Assembly: GCF_000428825.1 (NCBI RefSeq)
Contig: NZ_AUAR01000009.1
Coordinates: 1-64,000 of the forward strand
Reading direction: 5' to 3'
DNA length: 64,000 nucleotides
Source of the DNA: Desulfomicrobium escambiense DSM 10707
GTDB lineage: Bacteria > Desulfobacterota > Desulfovibrionia > Desulfovibrionales > Desulfomicrobiaceae
Of the stretch, positions 39,961 to 46,990 are shown one piece after another. The notes below the pieces were generated by a model. The model had not been told where the DNA came from. It worked only from the letters and a program-made list of their open reading frames with translations, and made no database searches. Both the position numbers and the translations under genes were made by a program. Within the stretch, counting starts at the first letter, position 1. The number at the start of each line of letters is the position of its first letter.

Positions 39961-41136
39961 ATGAGAAAAATCGCAGAGTCGGTGTATTGGGTTGGGGTGG
40001 TCCATTGGGACAGAAGGCTGTTCGATTCGCTTGTCCCGTTGCCGGATGGAACGACGTACAACGCTTACCTGGTCCAGGGGTCTGAAAAGACGGTGCTCAT
40101 CGACGCTGTCGACCCGGAGTTCGTGCAGACGCTCATGACGTACCTGGATGGCGTCGAGCGCATCGACTATGTCGTGTCCCAGCATGCCGAGCAGGACCAT
40201 TCGGGCGCCATCCCGCAGGTGCTGGCCCGCTTTCCCGAGGCCAAGGTCATGGTCACCGCCAAGGCCAAGCCCATGCTCATGGACCTGCTCAACATCCCGG
40301 AAGACAAGTTCGTGGTCGTGGCCGACGGGGAAACCCTGTCCCTGGGCGACAAGACCCTCAAATTCATCCACACGCCCTGGGCGCACTGGCCCGAGACCAT
40401 GTCCACCTATCTGGCCGAGGACAGGATTCTCTTCAGTTGCGACTTTCTGGGGTCGCATATCGCCAGCAGCGACCTCTTCGTCACGGACAAGTGCCGGGTG
40501 CACGAGGCCGCCAAGCGCTATTTCGCCGAGATCATGATGCCGTTCCGCCACATCCTCGCCAAGAATCTGGACAAGCTCGCGGAGTACGACATCGCCATGG
40601 TGGCGCCAAGCCACGGGCAGATCTACGACAGTCCGGGCTGGATCATCGAGGCCTACCGGGAATGGGTTTCGGCTCCGCCGCGCAATCTCGTGGCCCTGCC
40701 GTACGTGTCCATGCACGGCAGCACGGCGCGCATGGTCGACCACCTGACCGCGGCTCTGGCCGAAAGGGGCGTGCAGGTCGAACTCTTCAACCTGGCGGTG
40801 ACGGACATCGGCAAGCTGGCCATGTCCCTGGTGGATGCCGGAACCATCATCGTCGGCGCGCCCACGGTACTGGCCGGGCCACACCCCCTGGCCGCCTATG
40901 CGGCCTTCCTGGCCAACGCCCTGCGGCCCAAGGCGCAGTACCTGTCCATCATTGGTTCCTACGGATGGGGCGGCAAGACCGTCGAGACATTGGCCGGCAT
41001 GATCCCGAACCTCAAGGTCGAGGTGCTGGAGCCGGTGCTTTGCAAGGGGCTGCCGAAAGAGGAAACCCTCGAAGCGCTCAACAGAATGGCGGACGCCATT
41101 GCCGCGAAGCATCGCGAAAGCGGTTTCCGCGATTGA
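39961..41136 (+). CDS. roo: A-type flavodiiron protein (rubredoxin:oxygen oxidoreductase)
   Basis: A 391-residue soluble enzyme that reduces O2 to water (or NO to N2O) with electrons from rubredoxin. The N-terminal metallo-beta-lactamase-like half carries the diiron site: HAEQDH (His75, Glu77, Asp79, His80), then further ligands in the HTPWAHWPETM, SCDFLG and PSHGQIY segments. The C-terminal half (~250-391) is a flavodoxin domain binding FMN (PYVSMHGSTARM, GSYGWGGKT). Length is standard for the family. GGAG lies 8 bases before ATG. In sulfate reducers it protects against oxygen. It is divergent from gdx and monocistronic. Confidence 0.94.
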   Translation: MRKIAESVYWVGVVHWDRRLFDSLVPLPDGTTYNAYLVQGSEKTVLIDAVDPEFVQTLMTYLDGVERIDYVVSQHAEQDHSGAIPQVLARFPEAKVMVTAKAKPMLMDLLNIPEDKFVVVADGETLSLGDKTLKFIHTPWAHWPETMSTYLAEDRILFSCDFLGSHIASSDLFVTDKCRVHEAAKRYFAEIMMPFRHILAKNLDKLAEYDIAMVAPSHGQIYDSPGWIIEAYREWVSAPPRNLVALPYVSMHGSTARMVDHLTAALAERGVQVELFNLAVTDIGKLAMSLVDAGTIIVGAPTVLAGPHPLAAYAAFLANALRPKAQYLSIIGSYGWGGKTVETLAGMIPNLKVEVLEPVLCKGLPKEETLEALNRMADAIAAKHRESGFRD

Positions 41137-41234
41137 CAGGGCATGCTGACGGATATGATTTTTGCGGTGAGGTCTTTTCGGTGCTGCCGTTTCTGCTGTG
41201 TCCGTTCGAATTCCCTGATACAATCGTAAAACTG

Positions 41235-41265
41235 CATGGAGGGGCGACATGCTCGCCCCTCCATG
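41235..41265. other. Perfect 13-bp hairpin overlapping an upstream ATG of the DUF488 gene
   Basis: CATGGAGGGGCGA, a 5-base loop and its exact complement. On the minus strand it is followed by TTTT and could be a weak terminator; on the plus strand there is no T-run. The left arm contains a GGAGGGG Shine-Dalgarno-like run in front of ATG 41249, so the hairpin could also influence translation. Confidence 0.6.
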
Positions 41266-41284
41266 CGATCCGGGTGTGTTCGAT

Positions 41285-41635
41285 ATGGGTATTGCCGTCA
41301 AAAGGGTTTATGATCCCGTTGGTGACGACGGGACGCGCATCCTGGTGGACCGTCTTTGGCCGCGCGGCGTGAGCAAGGAGGCTCTGCAGGGGATTTGGGT
41401 CAAGGAGATCGCCCCGAGCACCGAGTTGCGGAAGTGGTTCGACCATCAGCCTCAGAAGTGGCCGGAGTTCACGAGAAGATATTTTGCCGAGCTGGATGGC
41501 CGCCCTGAATCCGTCGACAGGATTGTCCGATTGGTTCGGAGTGGGAAGGTGACGCTCCTATATGCGAGCAAAAATGAAGAATTCAATCATGCCATCGCGT
41601 TACGTGAGTATCTGCAGAATGCTGTTCGCACGTAA
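41285..41635 (+). CDS. DUF488-family (YeaO-like) protein
   Basis: A 116-residue protein with the DUF488/YeaO pattern: VKRVYDP, VDRLWPRGVSKEAL, WVKEIAPSTELRKWFDH, and TLLYASKNEEFNHA. The family is cytoplasmic and of unknown function. ATG 41285 matches where relatives start; an in-frame ATG at 41249 has a better Shine-Dalgarno sequence, but both sit inside a perfect hairpin and would add 12 unconserved residues. Confidence 0.85.
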   Translation: MGIAVKRVYDPVGDDGTRILVDRLWPRGVSKEALQGIWVKEIAPSTELRKWFDHQPQKWPEFTRRYFAELDGRPESVDRIVRLVRSGKVTLLYASKNEEFNHAIALREYLQNAVRT

Positions 41636-41729
41636 GGCACGTTCGAACTTTGGAACGAACTGAGGTGCATTCAGTGCAAGAGATCGTGAACGAGCACGAG
41701 GGTATTCAGTAGATCTTGGTATTGTGGAA

Positions 41730-42686
41730 TCAGCTCTCCTCAAGGTCGGGCCAGAGATAGAGGGCATTGTCGCGGTCCATGGAAGCCAGGAAGACGGCGA
41801 GCCGCTCCTCGTTGCCGAGGATGCATTCATGGAAGCGGACGAATTTTCCGGTCTTCGACTTGACCCCGAAATCACCCACCCGCATTTCCACCTGTTCCAG
41901 GCGCACATGGCGTTGCGGCGCGAGGAGGATGTCGCGGATTTCCTGCAGGCATTTCTCCGGATCCGGTTTGGCTGAAAGGGCCGAAAGCTTCGCCAAAAGC
42001 CCCTCCATCTCCTTTGTCCCCTGCGAAACCTTGGCTTGCAGGGGCGCGGGCGCGGCGAAGGGCCTGCTTTCCCGCAGCGCGTAATTCAGCGTTTTCATCT
42101 GCGCCTTGAGCAGTTCTTCGGAATGGTGGATTTCGGTCCGCACTCTCTCGTCCCGCCGCAGGCGTTCTGGCGCCAGGTCGGCCAGGAAGAGGACCACGTT
42201 CTCCGTCAGCAGATCCCGCAGTTCCGCCAGTGACGGGGCTGCCGCGGAGAAATGGTGGTCCCTGAATTCCACCGCGTCCTGCATGACATCCCGCCGGACC
42301 ATTTCCCCCTCGATTTCCGTGCCGAAGATGACGTATTCCCTGCGGTGCATGGTCAGGAGAAAGACGCATTGGCGTACACGGGGATCGGCAAAAACCTGCC
42401 TTATTTTGGATGCACTGCGCAAGGCGCCCACGGCATCCTGTCGGGAGTCGAAGAGAATGGGGCCAAGGGCGCTGCCGGTTCCCTTGGCGCGGTCCAGGGC
42501 AAAGGGCTCGCCCAGTTCGTCGACCATGGCGCGGACGTAGGCGCAGGCCGCCTGCACCGCCTCGGCGAGCGCGTCGGCGCATTTCGCATCCGACATGTCG
42601 AGGGCGTTGTCGGCGCCGATACGGTTGGCGATGCGCGTCACGATGGGGTCCTTGTCCTGCGCGCTGTTGCGGGAAAAAAATTTCAT
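41730..42686 (-). CDS. Hypothetical protein, 318 aa
   Basis: I do not recognise this protein. The start at 42686 has an excellent AAGGAGGT Shine-Dalgarno sequence. It has no signal peptide or transmembrane segment. The N-terminal ~55 residues are polar (MKFFSRNSAQDKD...), a central part (~80-190) alternates strands and helices (LGPILFDSRQD, QCVFLLTMHRREYVIFG, LTENVVLFLADLAPERLRRDE), followed by an amphipathic helical stretch (~190-260) and a C-terminal segment with HVRLEQVEMRVGDFG and ALYLWPDLEES. It is transcribed convergently with the DUF488 gene. A soluble cytoplasmic protein is likely; function unknown. Confidence 0.75.
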   Translation of the reverse strand: MKFFSRNSAQDKDPIVTRIANRIGADNALDMSDAKCADALAEAVQAACAYVRAMVDELGEPFALDRAKGTGSALGPILFDSRQDAVGALRSASKIRQVFADPRVRQCVFLLTMHRREYVIFGTEIEGEMVRRDVMQDAVEFRDHHFSAAAPSLAELRDLLTENVVLFLADLAPERLRRDERVRTEIHHSEELLKAQMKTLNYALRESRPFAAPAPLQAKVSQGTKEMEGLLAKLSALSAKPDPEKCLQEIRDILLAPQRHVRLEQVEMRVGDFGVKSKTGKFVRFHECILGNEERLAVFLASMDRDNALYLWPDLEES

Positions 42687-42962
42687 GGCGACCTCCTTGC
42701 CGCGAGCTGTTGCCGCCACCATGCGCCGACGACGTGTGCCAAAGCCTTGCCCCCGCCCGGTCGCGGTTCGGCAGGGTTACCGCATAGCAGGTATGGGGCC
42801 GAAGGGGAATCGGAGGCGGAACATGCGCGGGATTTTTGAGGTGACAACTCCTGCGGAGCCGGGTGCCCGATCGCCGTGGACGGGACCGGCGGTGGCCGGT
42901 TGCGGTTTTGGCGCACGGGAGAAGAACGCTCCGGCGCATGATGGCGCAGGGGGAGAGATTTT

Positions 42963-43994
42963 TCAGTCCGCTCCGGGGCACGACGCCCGCAGGTTCGCCA
43001 GGGCCAGCAGGGCGATCCGGGTCGCGTTTTCCACGGCGTCCAGATAGTCATGGTCGAAGGTTTGCGTACGGCGGTTGGCGAGAGCCGGGCAGATGGCCCC
43101 GGCCCGGTGGCCGATGGCGCCGAGGAAGTGGCAGAGGAAACTTGTCTCCATTTCCATGTTTTCCATGCGCTGGTCGCCGAGGCGCGGGTCGAAGTCCGAG
43201 AAGAGGCGGTCCAGTTCCGGCACGCTGGGCCGCAGGCGGGACACGTCGCGTCCTTGCGGGGCGAAGAAACCGCTGTTGGAAACCGTCAGGCCTCGCCGGA
43301 CGGGCAGTCCGAGGCTTGTGGCGGCCTGCGTCAGGGCTTCGCATACGACCGGTTCGGCGCGGGAGACGTAGGGCCGGACGTGGCCGCGGAAGCGCGAGCC
43401 TGCGGGCATGGCTTCCCGGACGGCCGCGGTCAGCTCCCGCTCCAGCCGCGCGCATGTATCGTCGGGGCAGGGCGCCTCGTAGAACAGCCCGGTGTTGTCC
43501 ATGCCCACGGCGTATGACGTGACAATGGGCGTGCCGAGTTTGGTCGAGGCCTGCAGTGCGCCGGACGTGCCCACGCGGATGACGTTCAAGGTCGGGAAGC
43601 TGTCCTTGCGCCTGCGCGTGGCAAAATCGATCTCGTGCAGGGCGACCAGTTCGTTCAGCACGATCTCCAGGGACGGCGTGCCCATGCCCGACGTGGCCAC
43701 CGTGGTCCGCAGGGGAGAGATGACGGTCGTCCGGGCGCCCGTGATCTCCGCCGTTCCCGTCACCGTGATCAGGCCGCGATGCTCCCGGGCGACCTCCACC
43801 TCGCGCAGCAGGTACGACCCGATGAACTCCGCCCGGCCGGGATCCCCGACCAGCAGGATGTCCGGGGCGAGCTGCTCCGGCTTCAGCTGCAGATGGTAGA
43901 TGCGCCCGTCGGCGTCGATGGGCAGGTCCGCTTCCGAAAAGGGGCCGGTCGGGCAAAGTGAGGTCGGACCGGGCTCAGGCGTTTCATTCGTCAT
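42963..43994 (-). CDS. Nucleoside phosphorylase (uridine phosphorylase-like, PNP_UDP_1 family)
   Basis: A 343-residue member of the purine/uridine phosphorylase superfamily, which splits nucleosides with phosphate to a free base and ribose-1-phosphate. Visible motifs: ILLVGDPGRAEFIGSYL (phosphate-site Gly-Asp-Pro-Gly-Arg), ISPLRTTVATSGMGTPSLEIVLNEL, VIRVGTSGALQ, and ENMEMETSFL (ribose-binding Glu/Met-Glu). It is longer than classic Udp/DeoD (~250), with extra sequence between the core strands, so substrate specificity is uncertain. ATG 43994 is chosen over the upstream in-frame 44156 because GAAGGAA precedes it and homology begins just after. It lies downstream of tRNA-Arg, separated by a terminator. 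Confidence 0.85.
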   Translation of the reverse strand: MTNETPEPGPTSLCPTGPFSEADLPIDADGRIYHLQLKPEQLAPDILLVGDPGRAEFIGSYLLREVEVAREHRGLITVTGTAEITGARTTVISPLRTTVATSGMGTPSLEIVLNELVALHEIDFATRRRKDSFPTLNVIRVGTSGALQASTKLGTPIVTSYAVGMDNTGLFYEAPCPDDTCARLERELTAAVREAMPAGSRFRGHVRPYVSRAEPVVCEALTQAATSLGLPVRRGLTVSNSGFFAPQGRDVSRLRPSVPELDRLFSDFDPRLGDQRMENMEMETSFLCHFLGAIGHRAGAICPALANRRTQTFDHDYLDAVENATRIALLALANLRASCPGAD

Positions 43995-44243
43995 CGCGTA
44001 GTGTTCCTTCAAAGGGATAAAGGGGCGGACGAGCCGCGTCCGAGCGCAACTTCCTGGCACAGCGTTCGTGTGCACAGTGCGCGACGCCGGTACGTTGCCT
44101 GACCGGTCGCGTGCCCACATAGCTTTTCCGGACGCGCTTCTGCAAGGCTCGTCCATCGCCCTCCGGAACGAGCGGGGGGCGACAGGACCTTTCGTCGTTG
44201 GCTCTCGCCGGACTCGAGGTCGGCAAGGCGCTCGTGGGGTTCC

Positions 44244-44287
44244 GGAAAACGAAAACCCCCCAGCCGCTTTCGCGGGAAGGGGGTTTC
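44244..44287 (-). terminator. Rho-independent terminator after tRNA-Arg
   Basis: On the minus strand a GC-rich hairpin (AACCCCC paired with GGGGGGTT, plus an inner GCG/CGC pairing) is followed by TTTTCGTTTT. It lies 34 bases beyond the tRNA-Arg 3' end, and separates it from the phosphorylase gene. Confidence 0.8.
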
Positions 44288-44320
44288 AGGGGGTGGGAGC
44301 GGCCAGCTCCCTTGAATTCG

Positions 44321-44397
44321 TGGTGCGCCCGGCATGATTCGAACATGCGACCTACTGATTCGTAGTCAGGCACTCTATCCAACTGAGCTACGGGCGC
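44321..44397 (-). tRNA. tRNA-Arg (anticodon ACG)
   Basis: A complete cloverleaf on the minus strand. The acceptor stem GCGCCCG pairs with CGGGCGC; the D arm has GCTCAGTTGGATAGAG; the anticodon loop is CTACGAA with anticodon ACG; the T arm contains GTTCGAATC. A discriminator A and an encoded CCA end complete it. The ACG anticodon (A34 normally edited to inosine) reads CGU, CGC and CGA. Confidence 0.97.
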
Positions 44398-44507
44398 ATC
44401 GGGAGATCGCTTACTAGGCGCGGTCGTGTCCGAGGTCAAGTGTTTTTTCGAACATCCTGAAAGGATTGAGAATCACAGCTGTTACCGACAGGTATGCAGT
44501 TTTTTGC

Positions 44508-44536
44508 TTGACGTGTAATTAACTTATGTTAATCAT
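44508..44536 (+). promoter_or_regulatory. Promoter with overlapping palindromic operator for the S24 repressor gene
   Basis: TTGACG (44508-44513) and TAATCA (44530-44535) form a sigma-70-like promoter. A perfect palindrome ATTAAC-TTAT-GTTAAT occupies 44518-44533, covering the spacer and -10 element. The same half-sites recur at 45201-45216 after the gene, so this is very probably the repressor's own operator (autoregulation). Confidence 0.7.
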
Positions 44537-44553
44537 GCAGGCACGGAGCACGC

Positions 44554-45183
44554 ATGAAATTCGACGAATTCTTCCAGAGAGTGGTCAGGGCCACCGGCAT
44601 CGGGACGCAGAAGGAACTGGCGGCCCTGTTGGGCATCGACCCTGCGGCCATCACCCTGGCCAAGTCGCGGGGGGTGCCCAAGTCCTGGGGCCTGAGCCTG
44701 GCCGCGAAGTTCGGACTCAACCCCGAGTGGCTCCGTTCGGGCGCCGGGCCCGTGCACCAGCACGAGCAGGGGCGGACGGTGTTCGTGCCCAAGGTCGCGG
44801 CCAGGGCCTGCGCCGGCGGCGGCTCCCTGGAGCTCGGCGACGCCGTGGTGGACGAGCTGCCCTTCGAGCGCTCCTGGCTGGCGCGCAAGGGCAACCCGGC
44901 AAGGATGGTGGCCATGGACGTCGTCGGCGACAGCATGTCCCCGGAAATCGAACCCGGTGACACCATCCTCATCGACCAGAGTCAGTCCCACGTTGCCGAC
45001 AACCGGCTCTACGTCATCGGGCTGGGCGAAACCATCCAGGTCAAGCGGGTCCAGGTCCGGCCGGGTCTCGTCATCCTTTTCAGCACCAACCAGCGCTATT
45101 CCCCCGTCACCCTGCAGGGCGACGAGATGGACACCTTGCGGGTCATCGGGCGCGTGCTGTGGTGCGGCCGGGACTACGCGTAG
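44554..45183 (+). CDS. S24/LexA-like phage-type transcriptional repressor
   Basis: A 209-residue protein with an N-terminal CI-repressor helix-turn-helix (~1-65, TQKELAALLGIDPAAITLAK) and a C-terminal S24 peptidase domain (~95-209). The Ser-Lys dyad is present: GDSMSPEIEPGD (Ser127) and QVKRVQV (Lys164). An ACAGGGS stretch (~88-94) lies where Ala-Gly self-cleavage occurs in relatives. Such repressors are cleaved with RecA help after DNA damage, though some S24 regulators act without cleavage. GGAG precedes ATG 44554. Twin palindromes flank the gene and point to control of itself and the next small gene. No phage genes are nearby. Confidence 0.88.
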   Translation: MKFDEFFQRVVRATGIGTQKELAALLGIDPAAITLAKSRGVPKSWGLSLAAKFGLNPEWLRSGAGPVHQHEQGRTVFVPKVAARACAGGGSLELGDAVVDELPFERSWLARKGNPARMVAMDVVGDSMSPEIEPGDTILIDQSQSHVADNRLYVIGLGETIQVKRVQVRPGLVILFSTNQRYSPVTLQGDEMDTLRVIGRVLWCGRDYA

Positions 45184-45200
45184 TTTTTTTTGTCATCATG

Positions 45201-45216
45201 ATTAACAAATGTTAAT
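45201..45216 (+). promoter_or_regulatory. Second palindromic operator, before the small zinc-ribbon gene
   Basis: ATTAAC-AAAT-GTTAAT, the same half-sites and spacing as the operator at 44518-44533. It lies between the repressor stop and the Shine-Dalgarno sequence of the next gene, so the repressor probably controls that gene as well. Confidence 0.65.
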
Positions 45217-45239
45217 TCACGAATTCAAGGAGGTATCCC

Positions 45240-45398
45240 ATGCAACAGCGTTATTGTGAATGCGGGCATCCGATCCTGGTGGCGTACGTGATCACGAAGC
45301 GGGGCATCCTGCACGTCTACAGCGTCAACGCCCGGTTCGGCTCACCCATGCGCTGTCCGTGCTGCGGGCGGCATGTGGACATCAACGAACTGCGTTAG
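45240..45398 (+). CDS. Small zinc-ribbon protein, 52 aa
   Basis: A short gene with an excellent AAGGAGG Shine-Dalgarno sequence 8 bases before ATG. The protein has an N-terminal CECGH (residues 6-10) and a C-terminal CPCCGRH (39-45), giving four or more Cys plus His that could bind one zinc ion in a ribbon, separated by a beta-rich VAYVITKRGILHVYS segment. It recalls small Com-like zinc fingers, but similarity is too short for a firm family call. Its position directly after the S24 repressor and its operator suggests that it belongs to the repressor's regulon. Confidence 0.7.
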   Translation: MQQRYCECGHPILVAYVITKRGILHVYSVNARFGSPMRCPCCGRHVDINELR

Positions 45399-45508
45399 AC
45401 CGGCAGGCCGCAGCCATGCAGCCCACGCGTCGGCGGCTGCGGTCCGGCGCGCCCCTTGATCGGCTTTCCCGAGAAGCCCATCCCGCGGCCGGCCTGAATT
45501 GACGTTAT

Positions 45509-45521
45509 GCAACAGGGTTGC
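45509..45521 (+). promoter_or_regulatory. Putative Zur operator, distal copy
   Basis: GCAAC-AGG-GTTGC, a palindrome within TTATGCAACAGGGTTGC, just upstream of the znuA -35 element. A matching element in reverse orientation lies at 45539-45551. Confidence 0.5.
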
Positions 45522-45528
45522 GCTCCCC

Positions 45529-45556
45529 TTGACTGGATGCAAGTCTGTTGCATAAA
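45529..45556 (+). promoter_or_regulatory. znuA: znuA promoter with overlapping Zur-like site
   Basis: TTGACT (45529-45534) and CATAAA (45551-45556), 16 bases apart, precede znuA. A palindrome-like GCAAGTCTGTTGC (45539-45551) sits between them and shares TGTTGCATAA, in reverse, with the distal site. Repressor binding here would block RNA polymerase, as expected for Zur under zinc sufficiency. Assignment to Zur is inferred from the gene controlled. Confidence 0.5.
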
Positions 45557-45582
45557 CATCGTTGCAAAATCATGGGGGAAAT

Positions 45583-46521
45583 ATGAGAAATCGCATCTGG
45601 CTGCTGACATTTGCCTTTGTCCTGTGCGCGGGAGCGGCCCTGGCCGCGCCGTCGGTCTTCGTGACCGTCGCGCCGCAGAAGTATTTCGTGGACAAGGTCA
45701 GCGGCGGCAAGGCGTCCGTTTCGGTCATGGTCGCGCCCGGCGCCAACCCCCATGCCTACGAGCCGCGTCCCAGGCAGATGGCCGCCCTTGCCGGCGCGTC
45801 CGTCTACTTCACTATCGGGGACGCCTTCGACCAGACCTGGCTGGGGCGCATTGTCGGGGCGAGTCCGGGGATCGCCGTCGTGCACACGGCCGATGGCATC
45901 GAGAAGATCCCCATGACCGCCCATCATCACGCCGAAGACGAAGGGCACGCCCATGGCGGTCACGGTGAGCATGATAACGATGCGGCGCAGACCGGCCGCG
46001 CAGGGGCTGACGATGCGGACGGGCACGGCACCCTCGATCCGCACATCTGGCTGGACCCGGCCCTGGTCAAGATCCAGGTCGGCCACATCCGCGACGGGCT
46101 GTCCAAGGCCGACCCGGCCGGAGCGCAGGAGTACGCCGCCAACGCCGAGGCCTTCATGCTGGAACTCGACCGTCTGGACGCCGAAATACGAGCGACGCTG
46201 TCCGTCCTTCCCCCGGACCGCCGCGCGTTCCTCGTCTTCCACCCCTCCTGGGGTTATTTCGCCAAGGCCTACGGACTTGAGCAGGTGCCCATCGAAGTGG
46301 AGGGCAAGGAGCCGAGTCCCAAGGATCTGGGGCGTATCATCGCCATGGGCAGGGAGACGGGTGCGAAGGTCGTCTTTGTCCAGCCGCAGTTTTCGGAGAA
46401 GAGCGCGGCAGTCATCGCCCAGCAGATCGGCGCCACTGTCGTGCGTCTGGACCCCCTGGCCGAAGATTGGTCCGAGAACCTGCATCGCGCCGCCCGCGCC
46501 TTTGTCGACGCACTGAAATAG
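45583..46521 (+). CDS. znuA: Zinc ABC transporter substrate-binding protein ZnuA
   Basis: A 312-residue periplasmic metal-binding protein of the cluster A-I (TroA) family. A signal peptide (MRNRIWLLTFAFVLCAGAALA) leads to VFVTVAPQKYFVDKVSGG; the first His ligand is in GANPHAYEPRP, a His/Asp/Glu-rich loop (HHHAEDEGHAHGGHGEHD) is typical of zinc-specific members, and DPHIWLDP and FLVFHPSWGYFAKAYG carry further ligands. ATG 45583 follows a G-rich ribosome binding site and begins the signal peptide. The partner genes znuB and znuC are not adjacent; a terminator follows directly, so this gene stands alone. Confidence 0.92.
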   Translation: MRNRIWLLTFAFVLCAGAALAAPSVFVTVAPQKYFVDKVSGGKASVSVMVAPGANPHAYEPRPRQMAALAGASVYFTIGDAFDQTWLGRIVGASPGIAVVHTADGIEKIPMTAHHHAEDEGHAHGGHGEHDNDAAQTGRAGADDADGHGTLDPHIWLDPALVKIQVGHIRDGLSKADPAGAQEYAANAEAFMLELDRLDAEIRATLSVLPPDRRAFLVFHPSWGYFAKAYGLEQVPIEVEGKEPSPKDLGRIIAMGRETGAKVVFVQPQFSEKSAAVIAQQIGATVVRLDPLAEDWSENLHRAARAFVDALK

Positions 46522-46535
46522 CCTGCCCTGCCCCC

Positions 46536-46561
46536 ACGACGAGGGCTTCGGCCCTCGTCGT
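46536..46561 (+). terminator. Rho-independent terminator of znuA
   Basis: ACGACGAGGGC, a TTCG loop region and the complementary GCCCTCGTCGT, followed by TCTTCCTGTC. It is a strong 11-bp stem, although the downstream T-run is interrupted. Confidence 0.75.
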
Positions 46562-46990
46562 CTTCCTGTCAGCCTCCTGCCCCGAATCCGCTCCCCGGTT
46601 GCGCTGAACAGCGCTCCCGAGTCTCCACCCGTCTTGTGCATTCGTGCCGCGTGGAAATTTCTGCGGCAATGTTTCGTGAAACAATCCGCTCTGCTCGTTC
46701 AAAGTCATGTATTCTTAATACGTTTCGCTCGACTGTATGACGTCGGCAAAAAACGTATCACTGCAAGGTTCGTGTAAGACATTTTTTGACATTACGCGTG
46801 CCCGCTTCTTCACGTATATTGTCTGCAAAACGCCAATCCTAAATTTTTTTGCAAAAGCAAGATGGAGCCTTGTTCAAATATCTCCACGCGTCGGGTAAAT
46901 CTTCAGCTGGGATGTTGGCAGGTTAGGGCGGTCCCCAGGATTGCCCCGGAATTTCGTTCTCCACAGGTCGTTCGCATGCGGTGAGGTATC
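46562..46990. other. Non-coding region upstream of the hybrid kinase gene
   Basis: No gene seen. AT-rich from about 46660. A perfect TTGACA at 46786 and TATATT at 46815 are 23 bases apart, too far for a standard promoter, so I do not call one. Confidence 0.5.

Noticed and set aside
42723-43522. Plus-strand frames over the phosphorylase 3' end and its downstream gap
   Set aside because: They overlap a well-supported minus-strand enzyme gene, have Arg/Gly/Pro-rich shadow composition and lack ribosome binding sites.
46786-46820. Promoter (TTGACA ... TATATT) before the hybrid kinase
   Set aside because: The spacer is 23 bases, outside the usable 15-19 range.
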